The notes beneath the pieces are model-generated. The model saw only the letters and a program-made list of their open reading frames with translations. It was not told where the DNA came from and did no database searches. A program made the translations under genes and the position numbers. A DNA stretch of 64,000 nucleotides from Bradyrhizobium elkanii USDA 76 (GTDB taxonomy: Bacteria > Pseudomonadota > Alphaproteobacteria > Rhizobiales > Xanthobacteraceae): positions 310,001-374,000 of the forward strand of contig NZ_CP066357.1 of NCBI RefSeq assembly GCF_023278185.1, in the 5' to 3' direction. This document shows, piece after piece, positions 35,510-44,785 of the stretch (positions are counted from its first letter, which is position 1; every line of letters begins with the position of its first letter).

Positions 35510-36985
35510 ATGCATGACACGGAGAAGTCTGACTCTGGCATAGTAGCTGAGAAGCCGACGAACAAAGCTGGATTACTGGCGGCGGAGTGGGCGGAGCCAA
35601 GGCCGGGGACCAAGGGAAACGCGGAACAGCAGCGCATGCACCGGACACAGGGCCGGGCTCGCATGACCCAGTCGCTGGACCGCGTACGGACAGCCGCAAG
35701 GCTGAGGAAGAAGGACCGGTTCACCGCGCTCTTTCACCACATCAATGTCGATACACTGCGGGCGGCGTTCTTTGCGCTCAGGCGTAGGGCTGCTCCCGGA
35801 GTGGATGGCATGACGTGGCAGGACTACGAGGAAGATCTCGAGCCCCGGCTCGCCGATCTGCACAAACGGGTCCAACGAGGAACGTACCGCCCGCAACCGT
35901 CTCGCCGGACGTACATACCAAAAGCAGACGGCAAGCAGCGTCCGTTAGCGATCGCGGCTCTCGAAGACAAAATCGTCCAGGGGGCCACCGTCATCGTGCT
36001 CAACGCCATCTACGAAGGAGACTTCTGTGGCTTTTCCTACGGGTTTCGGCCCGGCAGAGGACCACATGATGCGTTGGACGCGCTCTGCACAGCGATCGAG
36101 ACGCGGCAGGTGAACTGGATCATTGACGCCGACATCCAAAATTTCTTTGGCGCAGTCAGTCAACCTTGGCTGGTTCGCTTCTTGGAACATAGGATCGGCG
36201 ACAAGCGCATCATCCGCCTCATTCAGAAATGGCTGAAGGCGGGTATTCTCGAAGACGGCGTCGTAACCGCTGATGACAGGGGAACGGGTCAAGGTTCGGT
36301 GATTTCACCGCTCCTTGGCAACATCTACCTGCACTACGCTCTCGACCTGTGGGCCAAACGCTGGCGACAGCGCGAGGTCTCCGGCGGCATGATCATCGTG
36401 CGTTACGCGGACGATGTAGTAGTCGGCTTTGAGCGCGAGGATGACGCACGTCGTTTCCTTGACGCGATGCGCGCGAGACTGGAGGAGTTCGAGCTGACGC
36501 TCCATCCGGCCAAGACCCGCCTGATTGAGTTTGGTCGCCATGCGGCGGCTCAACGCAAGCAGCGCGGACTCGGAAAGCCGGAAACCTTTGCGTTCATGGG
36601 GTTCACGTTTATCTGCGGCAAATCACGCCGAGGGCGCTTCCAGCTTCAACGGAAGACCCGTGGCGACCGCATGCGAACCAAACTCCGCGAAATCAAGGAG
36701 GAGCTGAGGCGCCGAATGCACTGGCCGATCCCTGCACAGGGGAGATGGCTGAGGCAGGTCTTGACCGGCCACTTTGCGTACTTTGCTGTTCCGACGAATG
36801 GCCGAGCGCTCAATGCGTTTCGGTTCTACCTGACCGATCTCTGGAGGCGTACGCTTCGGCGGCGCAGTCAGCGGACCTGTCTGACCTGGGATCGCATAAC
36901 GCAGATCACCGACGACTGGCTTCCCAAGGCTCGCATCCTTCATCCATGGCCGAAGCTGCGCTTCGCCGTCAAACACCCGAGGTAG
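35510..36985 (+). CDS. ltrA: group II intron reverse transcriptase/maturase
   Basis: 491 aa from ATG 35510. RT motifs in order: AAPGVDGMTWQDYE (RT1), RPLAIAALEDKIVQGA (RT2), GFSYGFRPGRGPHDALDAL (RT3), NWIIDADIQNFFGAV (RT4), GTGQGSVISPLLGNIYLH (RT5), MIIVRYADDVVVGFE with the YADD active site, and FAFMGFTFICGKSRRGRF. The maturase X domain follows (LRQVLTGHFAYFAVP, WRRTLRRRSQ). No C-terminal HNH endonuclease is present. Intact; it would promote splicing and retrohoming. Confidence 0.95.
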   Translation: MHDTEKSDSGIVAEKPTNKAGLLAAEWAEPRPGTKGNAEQQRMHRTQGRARMTQSLDRVRTAARLRKKDRFTALFHHINVDTLRAAFFALRRRAAPGVDGMTWQDYEEDLEPRLADLHKRVQRGTYRPQPSRRTYIPKADGKQRPLAIAALEDKIVQGATVIVLNAIYEGDFCGFSYGFRPGRGPHDALDALCTAIETRQVNWIIDADIQNFFGAVSQPWLVRFLEHRIGDKRIIRLIQKWLKAGILEDGVVTADDRGTGQGSVISPLLGNIYLHYALDLWAKRWRQREVSGGMIIVRYADDVVVGFEREDDARRFLDAMRARLEEFELTLHPAKTRLIEFGRHAAAQRKQRGLGKPETFAFMGFTFICGKSRRGRFQLQRKTRGDRMRTKLREIKEELRRRMHWPIPAQGRWLRQVLTGHFAYFAVPTNGRALNAFRFYLTDLWRRTLRRRSQRTCLTWDRITQITDDWLPKARILHPWPKLRFAVKHPR

Positions 36986-37058
36986 GAGCCCGGTGCCTTA
37001 ATTGGGCTCGCCGGGATCTGCGCGGGGGGCGCCCAGTGATGGGTGTCCCTACCGCGAA
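36986..37058 (+). ncRNA. group II intron domains V and VI
   Basis: Starting one base after the RT stop, GAGCCCGG pairs with CCGGGATC around an internal stem GCC/GGC with a TTAATT loop, giving the catalytic domain V with its AGC triad. The following CGGGGGGCGCCC...GGGTGTCCCTACCG hairpin is domain VI, with a bulged A near its 3' arm as candidate branch point. Confidence 0.8.
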
Positions 37059-37083
37059 CAGAATGTGTTTTGGCCGCTGTTTT

Positions 37084-38397
37084 TCAAGGATTTGCTTTCG
37101 GCAATATGGGCATTGCTGAGGCGGCGGCCGAAGGATGAGATCGACGATGGCGTGGCGTACGGCGGGCATGGTTGGTTGAGGCGGAGGCCCGTTGATTCTT
37201 TTTTTTCCGCCCCGCGTATGCGAGGCGACGATGTTGCAGGAAGGCGTAGGCAATCATTGTCATAAGGGCGTGGCGATGAAGACCTTGCCATGATCGCCCT
37301 TCGAAGTGATCAAGTCCAAGCTCCTCCTTCAACTGTTGATGCGCCTGCTCACAAATCCACCGTGCCTTGATGGTGGCGGCCAGCGTGCGCAGATCCGTCG
37401 TCGCCGGAAGATTGGCGAGATAGTATTTCCTCTCCCCGGAGGCACGTTGCTCGCCAATGAGCCAGGCTTCGTCGCCTGGGAGATGCTGCTGACCTTTATC
37501 CCATATCCGCTGCGGAGGGCCGTCGGCGGTGCGGACACGGAGAGCAGCAAATCGGGCTTTGAGCCGACCTTTCGTCCCGCTACGCCAACTCACGGTTTTC
37601 CATTTGGCGCTGGCCAGCATTTGTTCTGCCGCAATCGATAAGATATCGGGCACGTGGTGCTTTCGTGGTTTGCCACGGACTTTGGTGATCGGCCAAATGA
37701 GCTTCACATCGACGGGATACACTTTCTGGTGCCGAGGGATACCGACCGCCCAGGCCAGCCCGCGCTCTGTTAGCCCTTGTCGAAACGGTGCGCTGAGGCC
37801 GTATCCTGCATCCGCCAGCACACATCCAAAGCGCATGTTGGCTGCCATCGCGCGGTCAATCTCGGCCAAAGCGATCTCCGGCTTGGACCGTGGCGTTCGG
37901 TGTTCGACTGGCACGCGAGCGCGCTTCAAACGGGGCATGTCGCTTGTCCAGCTGTCAGGCAGAAAGAGACGTAACGCGACCATCACTGGCACTTCGCCGC
38001 GCGCAAGCGTTAAAGACACCAGCGTTTGGCAATTTGCAGTTTTACCGAGAGCCGATGCGTATTGCGCCGCAACACCGACCGATCGCTCACCCTTCTTCGG
38101 CAGTGAGGTGTCATCAATAACCAGCACCGCATCCCTGCCGCCGACAAGTCGGTCCGCCTGATTGAGCAGTTCTGTCTCCAGCGGCGTCGCGTCCCAGACA
38201 CCGTCCGCAATGAAATGGTGCAACTGGTCGTAGTTGCTCGTGGCAAGGCGTTCCGCCATCGGCTGAACGCTCTTGCGATCGCCAGGACCGATCAATCCCG
38301 CAACATACAGAGGACACATCCGCTGCCGGGTCTTATGACCCAGCCGGTCCAAGAACGGCATCAGCCAGCGTTCGAGTTCGTCTTCCCATCCCGGCAT
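37084..38397 (-). CDS. IS701-family transposase
   Basis: About 437 aa. DDE_5-type signature: DAVLVIDDTSLPKKGERSVG with the first Asp, then RFGCVLADAGYGLSAPFRQG with the second Asp, and QLKEELGLDHFEGRSWQGLH with the Glu. ATG 38397 has GGAGGG upstream and is preferred over the ATG at 38433. Intact. Confidence 0.9.
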   Translation of the reverse strand: MPGWEDELERWLMPFLDRLGHKTRQRMCPLYVAGLIGPGDRKSVQPMAERLATSNYDQLHHFIADGVWDATPLETELLNQADRLVGGRDAVLVIDDTSLPKKGERSVGVAAQYASALGKTANCQTLVSLTLARGEVPVMVALRLFLPDSWTSDMPRLKRARVPVEHRTPRSKPEIALAEIDRAMAANMRFGCVLADAGYGLSAPFRQGLTERGLAWAVGIPRHQKVYPVDVKLIWPITKVRGKPRKHHVPDILSIAAEQMLASAKWKTVSWRSGTKGRLKARFAALRVRTADGPPQRIWDKGQQHLPGDEAWLIGEQRASGERKYYLANLPATTDLRTLAATIKARWICEQAHQQLKEELGLDHFEGRSWQGLHRHALMTMIAYAFLQHRRLAYAGRKKKNQRASASTNHARRTPRHRRSHPSAAASAMPILPKANP

Positions 38398-38498
38398 GGT
38401 CAGCCCTCCAAGAGCCGACCACCCATGAATCATTGAAAAATTGATTCGGGAATCCTATAAAACGCGGCAAAATCAACAATCTGCCAAAGTAGTGCTAG

Positions 38499-39330
38499 GG
38501 TCCAGACTCAATTGAGCCAATATGCGACGAGAGCGGCGAGATGAACAGCGGCCCAGAAATTACGGGCGAGCTTGTCATATCGCGTGGCGATGCGCCGGAA
38601 GTCCTTGAGCCTGCAAAAGCAGCGTTCGATGACATTTCGTCCTTTGTAGGCGCGTTTGTTGAAGCGATGGATGACGACACGGTTAGATTTATTGGGGATT
38701 ACGGGCTTGGCGCCACGACGAATGATTTCGCCGCGAAGCTTGTCGCCATCATACCCTTTGTCGGCGAGGAGCACGCTCATGGGTGGCGCGAGCGCCAGGA
38801 CATCGGGAGCCGCAGCGATATCGGCATCCTGGCCTGGAGTCAGATGCAGGACGACCGGCCGGCAGAGCGGATCGCTCAGCGCATGGATTTTTGTCGTGCG
38901 GCCTCCGCGCGAGCGGCCGATTGCTTGATTGTGCTCCCCCCTTTTCCGCCGGAGGCACACCGGTGAGCTTTAATCGAGGTCGAGTCGAGCGACAGTACGA
39001 CGCCGTCTTCGCCAGGCTTGGCCAGCGCTTCGAAGATTGCGCACCATCGTCCTCGCTTGGCCCAGCGATTGAAGCGATTGTAGATCGTCGTGTAAGGGCC
39101 GTATTCACGTGGACAATCACGCCATCGTGCACCCGATTGCAGCATGTGAATGATGCCGCTGACGATGCGTCGGTCGTCGTCCCGATCCGGCCCCGTCAGT
39201 CCCCTCGGCAGATGCGGTTCGATACGCGCCCATTGCCTGTCGTTCAGCCAAAACAAACCAGCGCGCATTCTCTCGCCCCCGAATCAACACGTAGGCAAGA
39301 GAATCACGTGGCGCTATTTAGGTACAGACC
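38499..39330 (-). mobile_element. IS5-family (IS427-like) element flanked by CTAG
   Basis: The ends GGGTCCAGACTC and the inverse of GTACAGACCC are imperfect inverted repeats. CTAG abuts both sides (38495-38498 and 39331-39334), the left one shared with IS701. It is about 830 bp, normal for the IS427 type. Confidence 0.75.
38508..39268 (-). CDS. IS5-family transposase in two overlapping frames
   Basis: Frame one (39268 down to 38876) has LNDRQWARIEPHLP and LSLDSTSIKAHRCASGGKGG with the first Asp. Frame two (to 38508) has RSRGGRTTKIHALSDPLCRP, MSVLLADKGYDGDKLR with the second Asp, and NVIERCFCRLKDFRRIATRY with the Glu. The switch occurs in a sense-strand AAAAGGGGGG run, a typical programmed -1 frameshift site, so the gene may be functional rather than broken. 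Confidence 0.82.
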
Positions 39331-39334
39331 CTAG

Positions 39335-40150
39335 TTCGATCTCGCCACGCTCGAGTTCCTCCGGAAACAGTTCCGGAACGCTCGACGGTTCGATCGACGA
39401 TATCTCGATCGTCGGGCGCAGCGAAGGCGGAAGCTCAACGCGCGCGAGTTCCTGATCTAGGGCCCAGCGCATGGAGGCCAGCCGCCGGGCTGCGCGCTGT
39501 TCGGCCCAGATGCCGACGCCGCGCTGCGCGGCGTTCGCGTTCGGCAGCCGAAATCTCGGGAGTAAGTTGATGTTCCGAAAAGGCATGCCGTGCGGCGCTC
39601 GCCGGGTCGAGCCGCAGCTGCCGAACTTTCAGATAATGATCGAACGGCCGCGCGGGGTCGCCTTGTTGCTCGTAAGCGACCATAATGTCGCCAATGTCGC
39701 TGCCATCCAATTCCTCCACGGCGATCGTGGTGCGGTAGATCATGACGCCGCGGCGGGCTCCGGCGAACAGCCACAGGGTATCGATGCGCGTCTGCAGTTC
39801 TGTGACGCCACGTGTCGCATCGCGCCAGCCGATGAAGCACCGCACGCGAAAGGTGGGCAGGCGGCCTTCGATCAACGGATGCTCGGCAGAGAAGTTCTGC
39901 AGCGCGTAGGGTTCTCCGCCGCAGATGAAGCCGCTCATGCGTTGGTCTGGCGGAGCGAAGAGAAATAGCCGCGGATCGGCGTCGGCCGCCAGAGCGGGCG
40001 CAATTGATCGCAGCCACGCGCTGTCATAGGTGCCCGCGTATTGTAAGCGCTCCTTATCGTCAACCGCAATTGGTCCGAAGGTTGCGGATGGCGCGGTAGA
40101 CTCAATCAACTGAATCGCATGCTCGGGGCTTTCTACGTTGGGCAGGGCCA
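39335..40150 (-). pseudogene. DUF2169 type VI secretion-associated protein, truncated
   Basis: The central part of a DUF2169 protein: PEHAIQLIESTAPSATFGPI, YDSAWLRSIAPALAADADPR, PDQRMSGFICGGEPYALQNF, GRLPTFRVRCFIGWRDATRG, RRGVMIYRTTIAVEELDGSD. A frameshift near 39540 is followed by GIWAEQRAARRLASMRWALD and continues to the CTAG border of IS5. Both ends are removed by IS elements. DUF2169 genes travel with VgrG/PAAR T6SS effector modules; nothing else of such a module is visible here. Confidence 0.75.
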
Positions 40151-40213
40151 CCAGTTCGCCGGCCCTACTGCGGCGGAGCGCCTGACCGTGATCCACGCTC
40201 AGGAGCGGGGAAG

Positions 40214-40546
40214 GCCGAAGACGCGCTCACGCGGCAGGTTCGCCGGCAGCGGCCTGCGGCCGCGCTTCTTTCCCGTTGTGTTTTCGACGGGTGGCAAGCC
40301 CGTGTCCGGAAGTTCGGCGATATTGTTCGTTTCACTGCCGGCGTCATCCTCATCGGCGGCCTGCTCGGCTTCATTGAAGAGACGATCGACGTGCTTTTCG
40401 CTGCGTGGCGCAAAACGATGCAGGCGTGCCAGCGCCAGTTCTTCCTCGAGTTTGACGACGCGGTCGGCGAGTTGATGGTTCTCCGCCTGCAGCGCAGCAG
40501 TGCGCGCCAACAGCACTTCAACACTCGGATCGCCGGTTCGATTCAT
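40214..40546 (-). pseudogene. IS66 TnpC, N-terminal fragment (IS66 unit 1)
   Basis: MNRTGDPSVEVLLARTAALQ with the coiled coil ENHQLADRVVKLEEELALAR and LHRFAPRSEKHVDRLFNEAE, then GRRPLPANLPRERV. The family continues here with the zinc-binding CPCC region, but the frame exits into foreign sequence. Confidence 0.8.
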
Positions 40547-40598
40547 CGGATTCTTGAATCTGAACCGTACCGACGCGTCAACCGCTCAACTCGAGAGC

Positions 40599-40951
40599 TC
40601 AGCCGGCAACCTGATAGTGCCGCACCGGATGGCGGACCATCGCATCGATATCGATGCCATCAAGAATCCAGTGCAATTGCTCGGTCGTAAGCCGGCGACC
40701 GCCTCCTGGCGGCGCGGCCATCGGAACTTGTCCTCGGTCAGCCGCTTCAGGACCAGCACAAAGCCGGACCGGTCGAAGAACAGCAACTTCATCCGGTCGC
40801 AACGGCGATTGCAGAACGCAAAAACCGCCGGCGTGAATGGATCGAGCGCCATCGTCTCCTGGACCAGGACCGCAAGGCTGTTGATGCCAGCCCGGAAGTC
40901 GATCGGCTCACGGTGCAGATAGACCTGCAGGTCACCGCCCAGTCTGAACAT
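40599..40951 (-). pseudogene. IS66 TnpB (unit 1), frameshifted
   Basis: MFRLGGDLQVYLHREPIDFR and AVFAFCNRRCDRMKLLFFDR are typical TnpB (Orf2). The C-terminal TTEQLHWILDGIDIDAMVRH is in another frame, so one base was lost or gained near 40700. The protein normally supports transposition in an unknown way. Confidence 0.85.
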
Positions 40952-41404
40952 GGCCCAGTGCTCCGATGATCGCCGTCAATGCATCCACATCGCCGCATTC
41001 CAGCGCGAGCTTCACGCCGTTCGGCAGCGACACGCTCACTTTGGCCGGAGAATAAAAAGCTGGAGTCCCTTTGGGTTCCGAACCTCCACTTCATCGCAAG
41101 TCGCCGGCAAATCCACCGTCGCCACGCTGTCTTGCCGCGACAGGGCTCGATCGGCGGCCCCCTCAAGCTGAACCGGGATGAACGCCGGGCGTGAGGACGG
41201 CGGCAGCGACCTGGCTGCGGTGTGCTTCTTGATCCACTTCCGAAGCAGGTTCGCGTTGACCCCATGTTCGAGTGCAAGCCTCGATACCGAAACCCCAGGC
41301 TCAAGGCAGGCCGTCACAAGACGCTCTTTCGATGCCGCCTCGTAGCGCCGGCGACCGTTCCGGCCAACAAGCCTGACCCGCACTTTCTGATCATCCGCTG
41401 CCAT
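40932..41404 (-). pseudogene. IS66 TnpA (unit 1), frameshifted
   Basis: MAADDQKVRVRLVGRNGRRR, then the HTH region ERLVTACLEPGVSVSRLALE and HGVNANLLRKWIKKH. The C-terminal VSVSLPNGVKLALECGDVDA lies in another frame after a shift near 41036 and ends at TGA 40932. The true start is probably ATG 41404, just after the palindrome at 41410-41435. Confidence 0.82.
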
Positions 41405-41409
41405 CACAA

Positions 41410-41435
41410 GGTGTCCACCTATTTTGGTGGACACC
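41410..41435. promoter_or_regulatory. palindrome upstream of IS66 unit 1 tnpA
   Basis: GGTGTCCACC and GGTGGACACC, a perfect 10-bp inverted repeat with a 6-nt spacer, ending 5 bases before the tnpA ATG on the minus strand. The same arms stand before tnpA of unit 3. Confidence 0.5.
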
Positions 41436-41568
41436 TCGCATCAGAGCACTCAAAAGCAAAAGGTGCGGAGAAATTCGTGCTTAGACTTGTAGTGATAGGT
41501 CGATCGGTCAAACTCGATCGCGTCACAAGGCCTTGCGTAACCGGTATGAGCTCCCACGTCGGCGGTGA

Positions 41569-42192
41569 TCAGCGTGCGCGTGCATAGCGGATCGGCATCC
41601 AGTATTGGCGCATGGCCTCGACGGCTGCGGGAATATCGAGGTGGGCGTTGCGCAGAGAGGCGCGGGTCTCGCGGCCGGTCCGTGGCGGTCCGAGCAGCGG
41701 ACCGGCCTGATCGTCGCGACAGTGCAGCAGAATAGGCAGCAGCAGGCGGTGATTGACGTTGCTGGCGTCCAGCAATGGCGCCCACGCCGACAGCCTGAGC
41801 CGCATCGCGGCGTAGAATCCCTGGCACCATGGTCGCGGATCGACGTCGCCGTTGGGTTGACGCCGGTGCATCGGGGCGAACTGGTTAGGCGTGGTGGAAA
41901 GGATCCGGCTGATCTCGTTATGACGCAGCGCGACGGCGGAGAACGCAGCGAACTCCGGGGTACCGCCGTGGTTGAAAGCATCGGCATCGATGGCAAGCAG
42001 TGGGCATATCCAATCGAGCGGGCTCATCGACGCCGGTCCGGCCACGATCGCGGCGACGTAGCCGTCGAGCATGGGGAGACTGGTGGTGGCGGGATGCTGA
42101 TCGAGGCGAGCCTGGAGCCATTGCTCGAGCTCCGCAAGCGGCATGGCGGCGGCCGCCATCGACGATGAAGCTTTAGGGCGACGTGGGCTCAT
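41569..42192 (-). CDS. YecA/UPF0149-family protein carried with IS66
   Basis: 207 aa with PLAELEQWLQARLDQHPATT, MLDGYVAAIVAGPASMSPLD and WCQGFYAAMRLRLSAWAPLL, the UPF0149 pattern of an N-terminal helical domain. The usual C-terminal SEC-C zinc motif is missing. The gene overlaps the end of tnpC by 4 bp, and YecA-like genes are common passengers at this place in IS66 elements. Function in the IS is unknown. Confidence 0.75.
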   Translation of the reverse strand: MSPRRPKASSSMAAAAMPLAELEQWLQARLDQHPATTSLPMLDGYVAAIVAGPASMSPLDWICPLLAIDADAFNHGGTPEFAAFSAVALRHNEISRILSTTPNQFAPMHRRQPNGDVDPRPWCQGFYAAMRLRLSAWAPLLDASNVNHRLLLPILLHCRDDQAGPLLGPPRTGRETRASLRNAHLDIPAAVEAMRQYWMPIRYARAR

Positions 42193-43749
42193 GCTGCAGC
42201 CTGTGCGATGCGCTCACGCGCCCCCTTCCAGTTCCAGACGAGCAGCTCGTGGAGCTGGTGGCTCTTGGTTCGTCCGGAGACAATCCGCTCCAGCACGTCC
42301 GTCAGATAGATCTGAGGATCGAGTTCATAGAGTTTTGCCGTGTTCACGATCGACGAGAGAATCGCCCAGCTCTCGGCGCCGCCTTCGCTGCCGCTGAACA
42401 ATGAGTTGCGTCTTCCCATGGCAATCGGGCGCATGGAACGCTCTACCGTGTTGGAATCGACCTCGACGCGGCCGTCGCGGAGAAACAGCGTCAACCCGTC
42501 CCAGTGATTGAGTGCATAGTTGATCGCCTCCGCCAGCTTCGACTGCGAGAAGAGCTGGCCAACCATTGTGGTCAATCGTGCCTTGAGCGCCTCCATCAAC
42601 GGAGCGGTCCTGGCGCGACGGACGGCGAGCCGCTGCTCGGCGCTCGAGCCGCGGATCTCGGCTTCGATCGCATAGACCGCCTGCAGGCGTTCGATCACCT
42701 CGCGCGCGAACGGCGACTGCGTCGTCTTGAACACTTCGACGAACTTACGTCGGGCATGAGCAAGACAAAAGGCGAGCTGGATCTCGCCGCCATGATCGCG
42801 GGCGAGCGCCTTGTTGGCGGCATAGCCGTCCACCTGCAGAATGCCGGAAAAGTCCGTCAATTGTCCGGCGATCTGCTCCGTGCCCCGGCCGGCCGCGAAC
42901 ACGTAGGCAACCGCCGGCGGCGAGGGCCCGCCCCATGGTCGGTCATCCATGGCATGCGCCCAGAACTGGCAGATGCGGGTGCGATGTCGCCCGGGGTCGA
43001 GCACCGGCATCGGCGTCTCGTCGCAGAACACGCGCGGCGCGCTCTGGATCGTCCTCAGCTGAAGCTCAAAGAGGCTTTTGAGCCACCAGGCGGTACGCCT
43101 CACAGCTGGCGAGCGTCGCGCGGTCGAGCTGGATGCCCTAGCCGGCCAAGATCTGCACCTGCCGGTACAGCGGCAGATACCAGGCGAACTTCTAGACCAC
43201 CACGTGGCTCATGAGTGCGGTCGAGGCCATGCCGCTCTCGATCAGCCGCGGCAGCGCCTTCGCTTGGACCACACCATCGGTGCAGCTGCGGCAGCCATAT
43301 TTGGGACGGATCGTGCGCAGCACCCGCAGGATCGCCGGGATGATGTCCAGCACCTCGGTGACGTCCTCGCCGATCTTGTGGAGCTGACCCTGGCAGCACG
43401 GGCAGGCCGTCGCCTCCGGCTCCAGCACCTGCTCGCAGCGCGGCAGGTGCTTTGGGAGTGCGCCGATGTTGCGGCGCGCCTTCTTCCGCGGCGGCTTGCC
43501 AAGCGGCTTCGCCGCTGCCGCATCGTCGTTGGCAGCGGCAGGTGGCGTGGCGTCGGTCTCGAGATCGCCCAGCTCGAGCGCGAGTTGCTCGTCCACGAGC
43601 ACCGCAAGTCGCTCCGAGCGCTTCCCGAAGATCATCTCCTTGAGCGTCTGCATCGCCACACGCAGCTTCTCATTCTCGGCGTCAAGCGCGAGCACCATCT
43701 CGGTCAGAGCTGACGGATCGGTCGGGAGAGCGTCGGGGCGAATCGCCAT
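42189..43749 (-). pseudogene. IS66 TnpC transposase with two stops and a frameshift (unit 2)
   Basis: The N-terminal part MAIRPDALPTDPSALTEMVL and LKEMIFGKRSERLAVLVDEQ, with the zinc-binding region ACPCCQGQLHKIGEDVTEVL, is followed by TAG after SHVVV (43192), a second TAG after QVQILAG, and a frame change near 43100. The C-terminal part is intact: RVFCDETPMPVLDPGRHRTR, GILQVDGYAANKALARDHGG, NYALNHWDGLTLFLRDGRVE, NTVERSMRPIAMGRRNSLFS. Inactive. Confidence 0.88.
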
Positions 43750-43878
43750 GACCAGACGATACATCCGCGCGCGACACGCTCCAGCGAAATCCTCACCTCT
43801 CAGCCGACAACGGCCGGCTGCTTCACAGTAAGCGCTCCTTTCTACGCACCTATGCAGTTGAGCGCGGGGATGGGATGA

Positions 43879-43906
43879 GGTGTCCACCATGAACGAGGTG
43901 GACACC
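43879..43906. promoter_or_regulatory. palindrome upstream of IS66 unit 3 tnpA
   Basis: GGTGTCCACC and GGTGGACACC, a perfect 10-bp inverted repeat with an 8-nt spacer, ending 4 bases before the tnpA ATG (43911). Confidence 0.5.
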
Positions 43907-43910
43907 ATCG

Positions 43911-44351
43911 ATGATCACTCCAGAAGAACTTTTGAGACTTGAGACGGTCGGCGTGTTGCGCAATGGGCGGCGTCGCTATGATCCGGCCAGCAAACAGCGG
44001 CTGGTCGAGGCCTGTCTGCAGCCTGGCGTGTCGCTGGCGGGGCTGGCGTTGCAACACGGCGTGAACGCGAACCTGCTGCGCAAATGGGTGGCCAAGCGAC
44101 AACGTCAGAACGGGGATGGCCAGCCGGAGGCGCCGATTGCGCCAGCCTTTGTTCCGGTTCGCGCGCCGTCGCCGTCGCCAACTCGATCTGCTGGCGCGAT
44201 CGCGGTTTGCGCGACGGAGCGATCCTGTGCAGGGCGGCTGACGGCATCGATGCCCAACGGCGTGACGCTTTCGCTGGAAGGCGGCGACGCGCAGTTGCTG
44301 TCGGCGGTGATTGAAGCGCTGGGGCGTTGCGATGTTCCGGCTGGCGTCTGA
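43911..44351 (+). CDS. IS66 TnpA (unit 3)
   Basis: 146 aa. LLRLETVGVLRNGRRRYDPA and QRLVEACLQPGVSLAGLALQ form the HTH, followed by HGVNANLLRKWVAKRQRQNG, a Pro/Ala linker, and the C-terminal SMPNGVTLSLEGGDAQLLSA. It binds the IS ends. It overlaps tnpB by 20 bp. Confidence 0.88.
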   Translation: MITPEELLRLETVGVLRNGRRRYDPASKQRLVEACLQPGVSLAGLALQHGVNANLLRKWVAKRQRQNGDGQPEAPIAPAFVPVRAPSPSPTRSAGAIAVCATERSCAGRLTASMPNGVTLSLEGGDAQLLSAVIEALGRCDVPAGV

Positions 44352-44685
44352 TCTTCGGGTCTACCTTCACCGCGAACCGATTGACTTCCGGGCGGGCATC
44401 AACAGCCTGGCGATCGTGGTCGAGCAGTCGATGGGGCTGGATCCGTTCCAGCGCGCGGTGTTCGCGTTCTGCAATCGTCGCCGCGACCGGATCAAGCTGC
44501 TGATTTATGACCGGTCAGGATTTTGGATGCTGCTGAAGCGGCTGGAGGCCGACAGATTCCACTGGCCCCGAAGTCAGGAGGCGGTGCTGACGCTGACGAC
44601 GGAGGAGCTGCACTGGCTGCTTGACGGCATCAACATCGCGGCGGTGCGTCGTCATCCGGTGCGGCAATATCACAGCGTGGGCTGA
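44332..44685 (+). CDS. IS66 TnpB (unit 3)
   Basis: 117 aa. MFRLASDLRVYLHREPIDFR, AVFAFCNRRRDRIKLLIYDR, LKRLEADRFHWPRSQEAVLT and a terminal LDGINIAAVRRHPVRQYHS. Standard TnpB length with no frame change, unlike unit 1. ATG 44332 gives the family's usual N-terminus. Confidence 0.92.
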   Translation: MFRLASDLRVYLHREPIDFRAGINSLAIVVEQSMGLDPFQRAVFAFCNRRRDRIKLLIYDRSGFWMLLKRLEADRFHWPRSQEAVLTLTTEELHWLLDGINIAAVRRHPVRQYHSVG

Positions 44686-44785
44686 GCGTGTTCGATGCGG
44701 GCGGCGTCATCAGCGCTATCGGATGACGCCGGCCACCGCATGGAACTCGGTTGACGCGGCGGCATGACTTCGATTCAAGACTACG

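Larger units (their letters stand above)
35147..37058 (+). mobile_element. group II intron inserted in the IS701 left inverted repeat
   Basis: The intron begins GTGCGCCGGGAGACCGGC, a standard 5' consensus, directly after CACTACTTTGG. It ends at ...CCTACCGCGAA(C) before CAGAATG; the last base is uncertain. It contains a reverse-transcriptase ORF, and domains V and VI follow its stop codon. The uninterrupted repeat would read CTTTGGCAGAATG, matching CTTTGGCAGATTG at the other IS end. Confidence 0.9.
35136..38494 (-). mobile_element. IS701-family element, TSD CTAG, carrying a group II intron
   Basis: Right end ...TCTGCCAAAGTAGTG and left end CACTACTTTGG[intron]CAGAATG... are inverted repeats. 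CTAG occurs immediately outside both (35132-35135 and 38495-38498), the 4-bp duplication expected of IS701. About 1.9 kb of its length is the intron at 35147. Confidence 0.88.

Noticed and set aside
41605..42168. 187-codon plus-strand ORF
   Set aside because: Antisense to the YecA-family gene.
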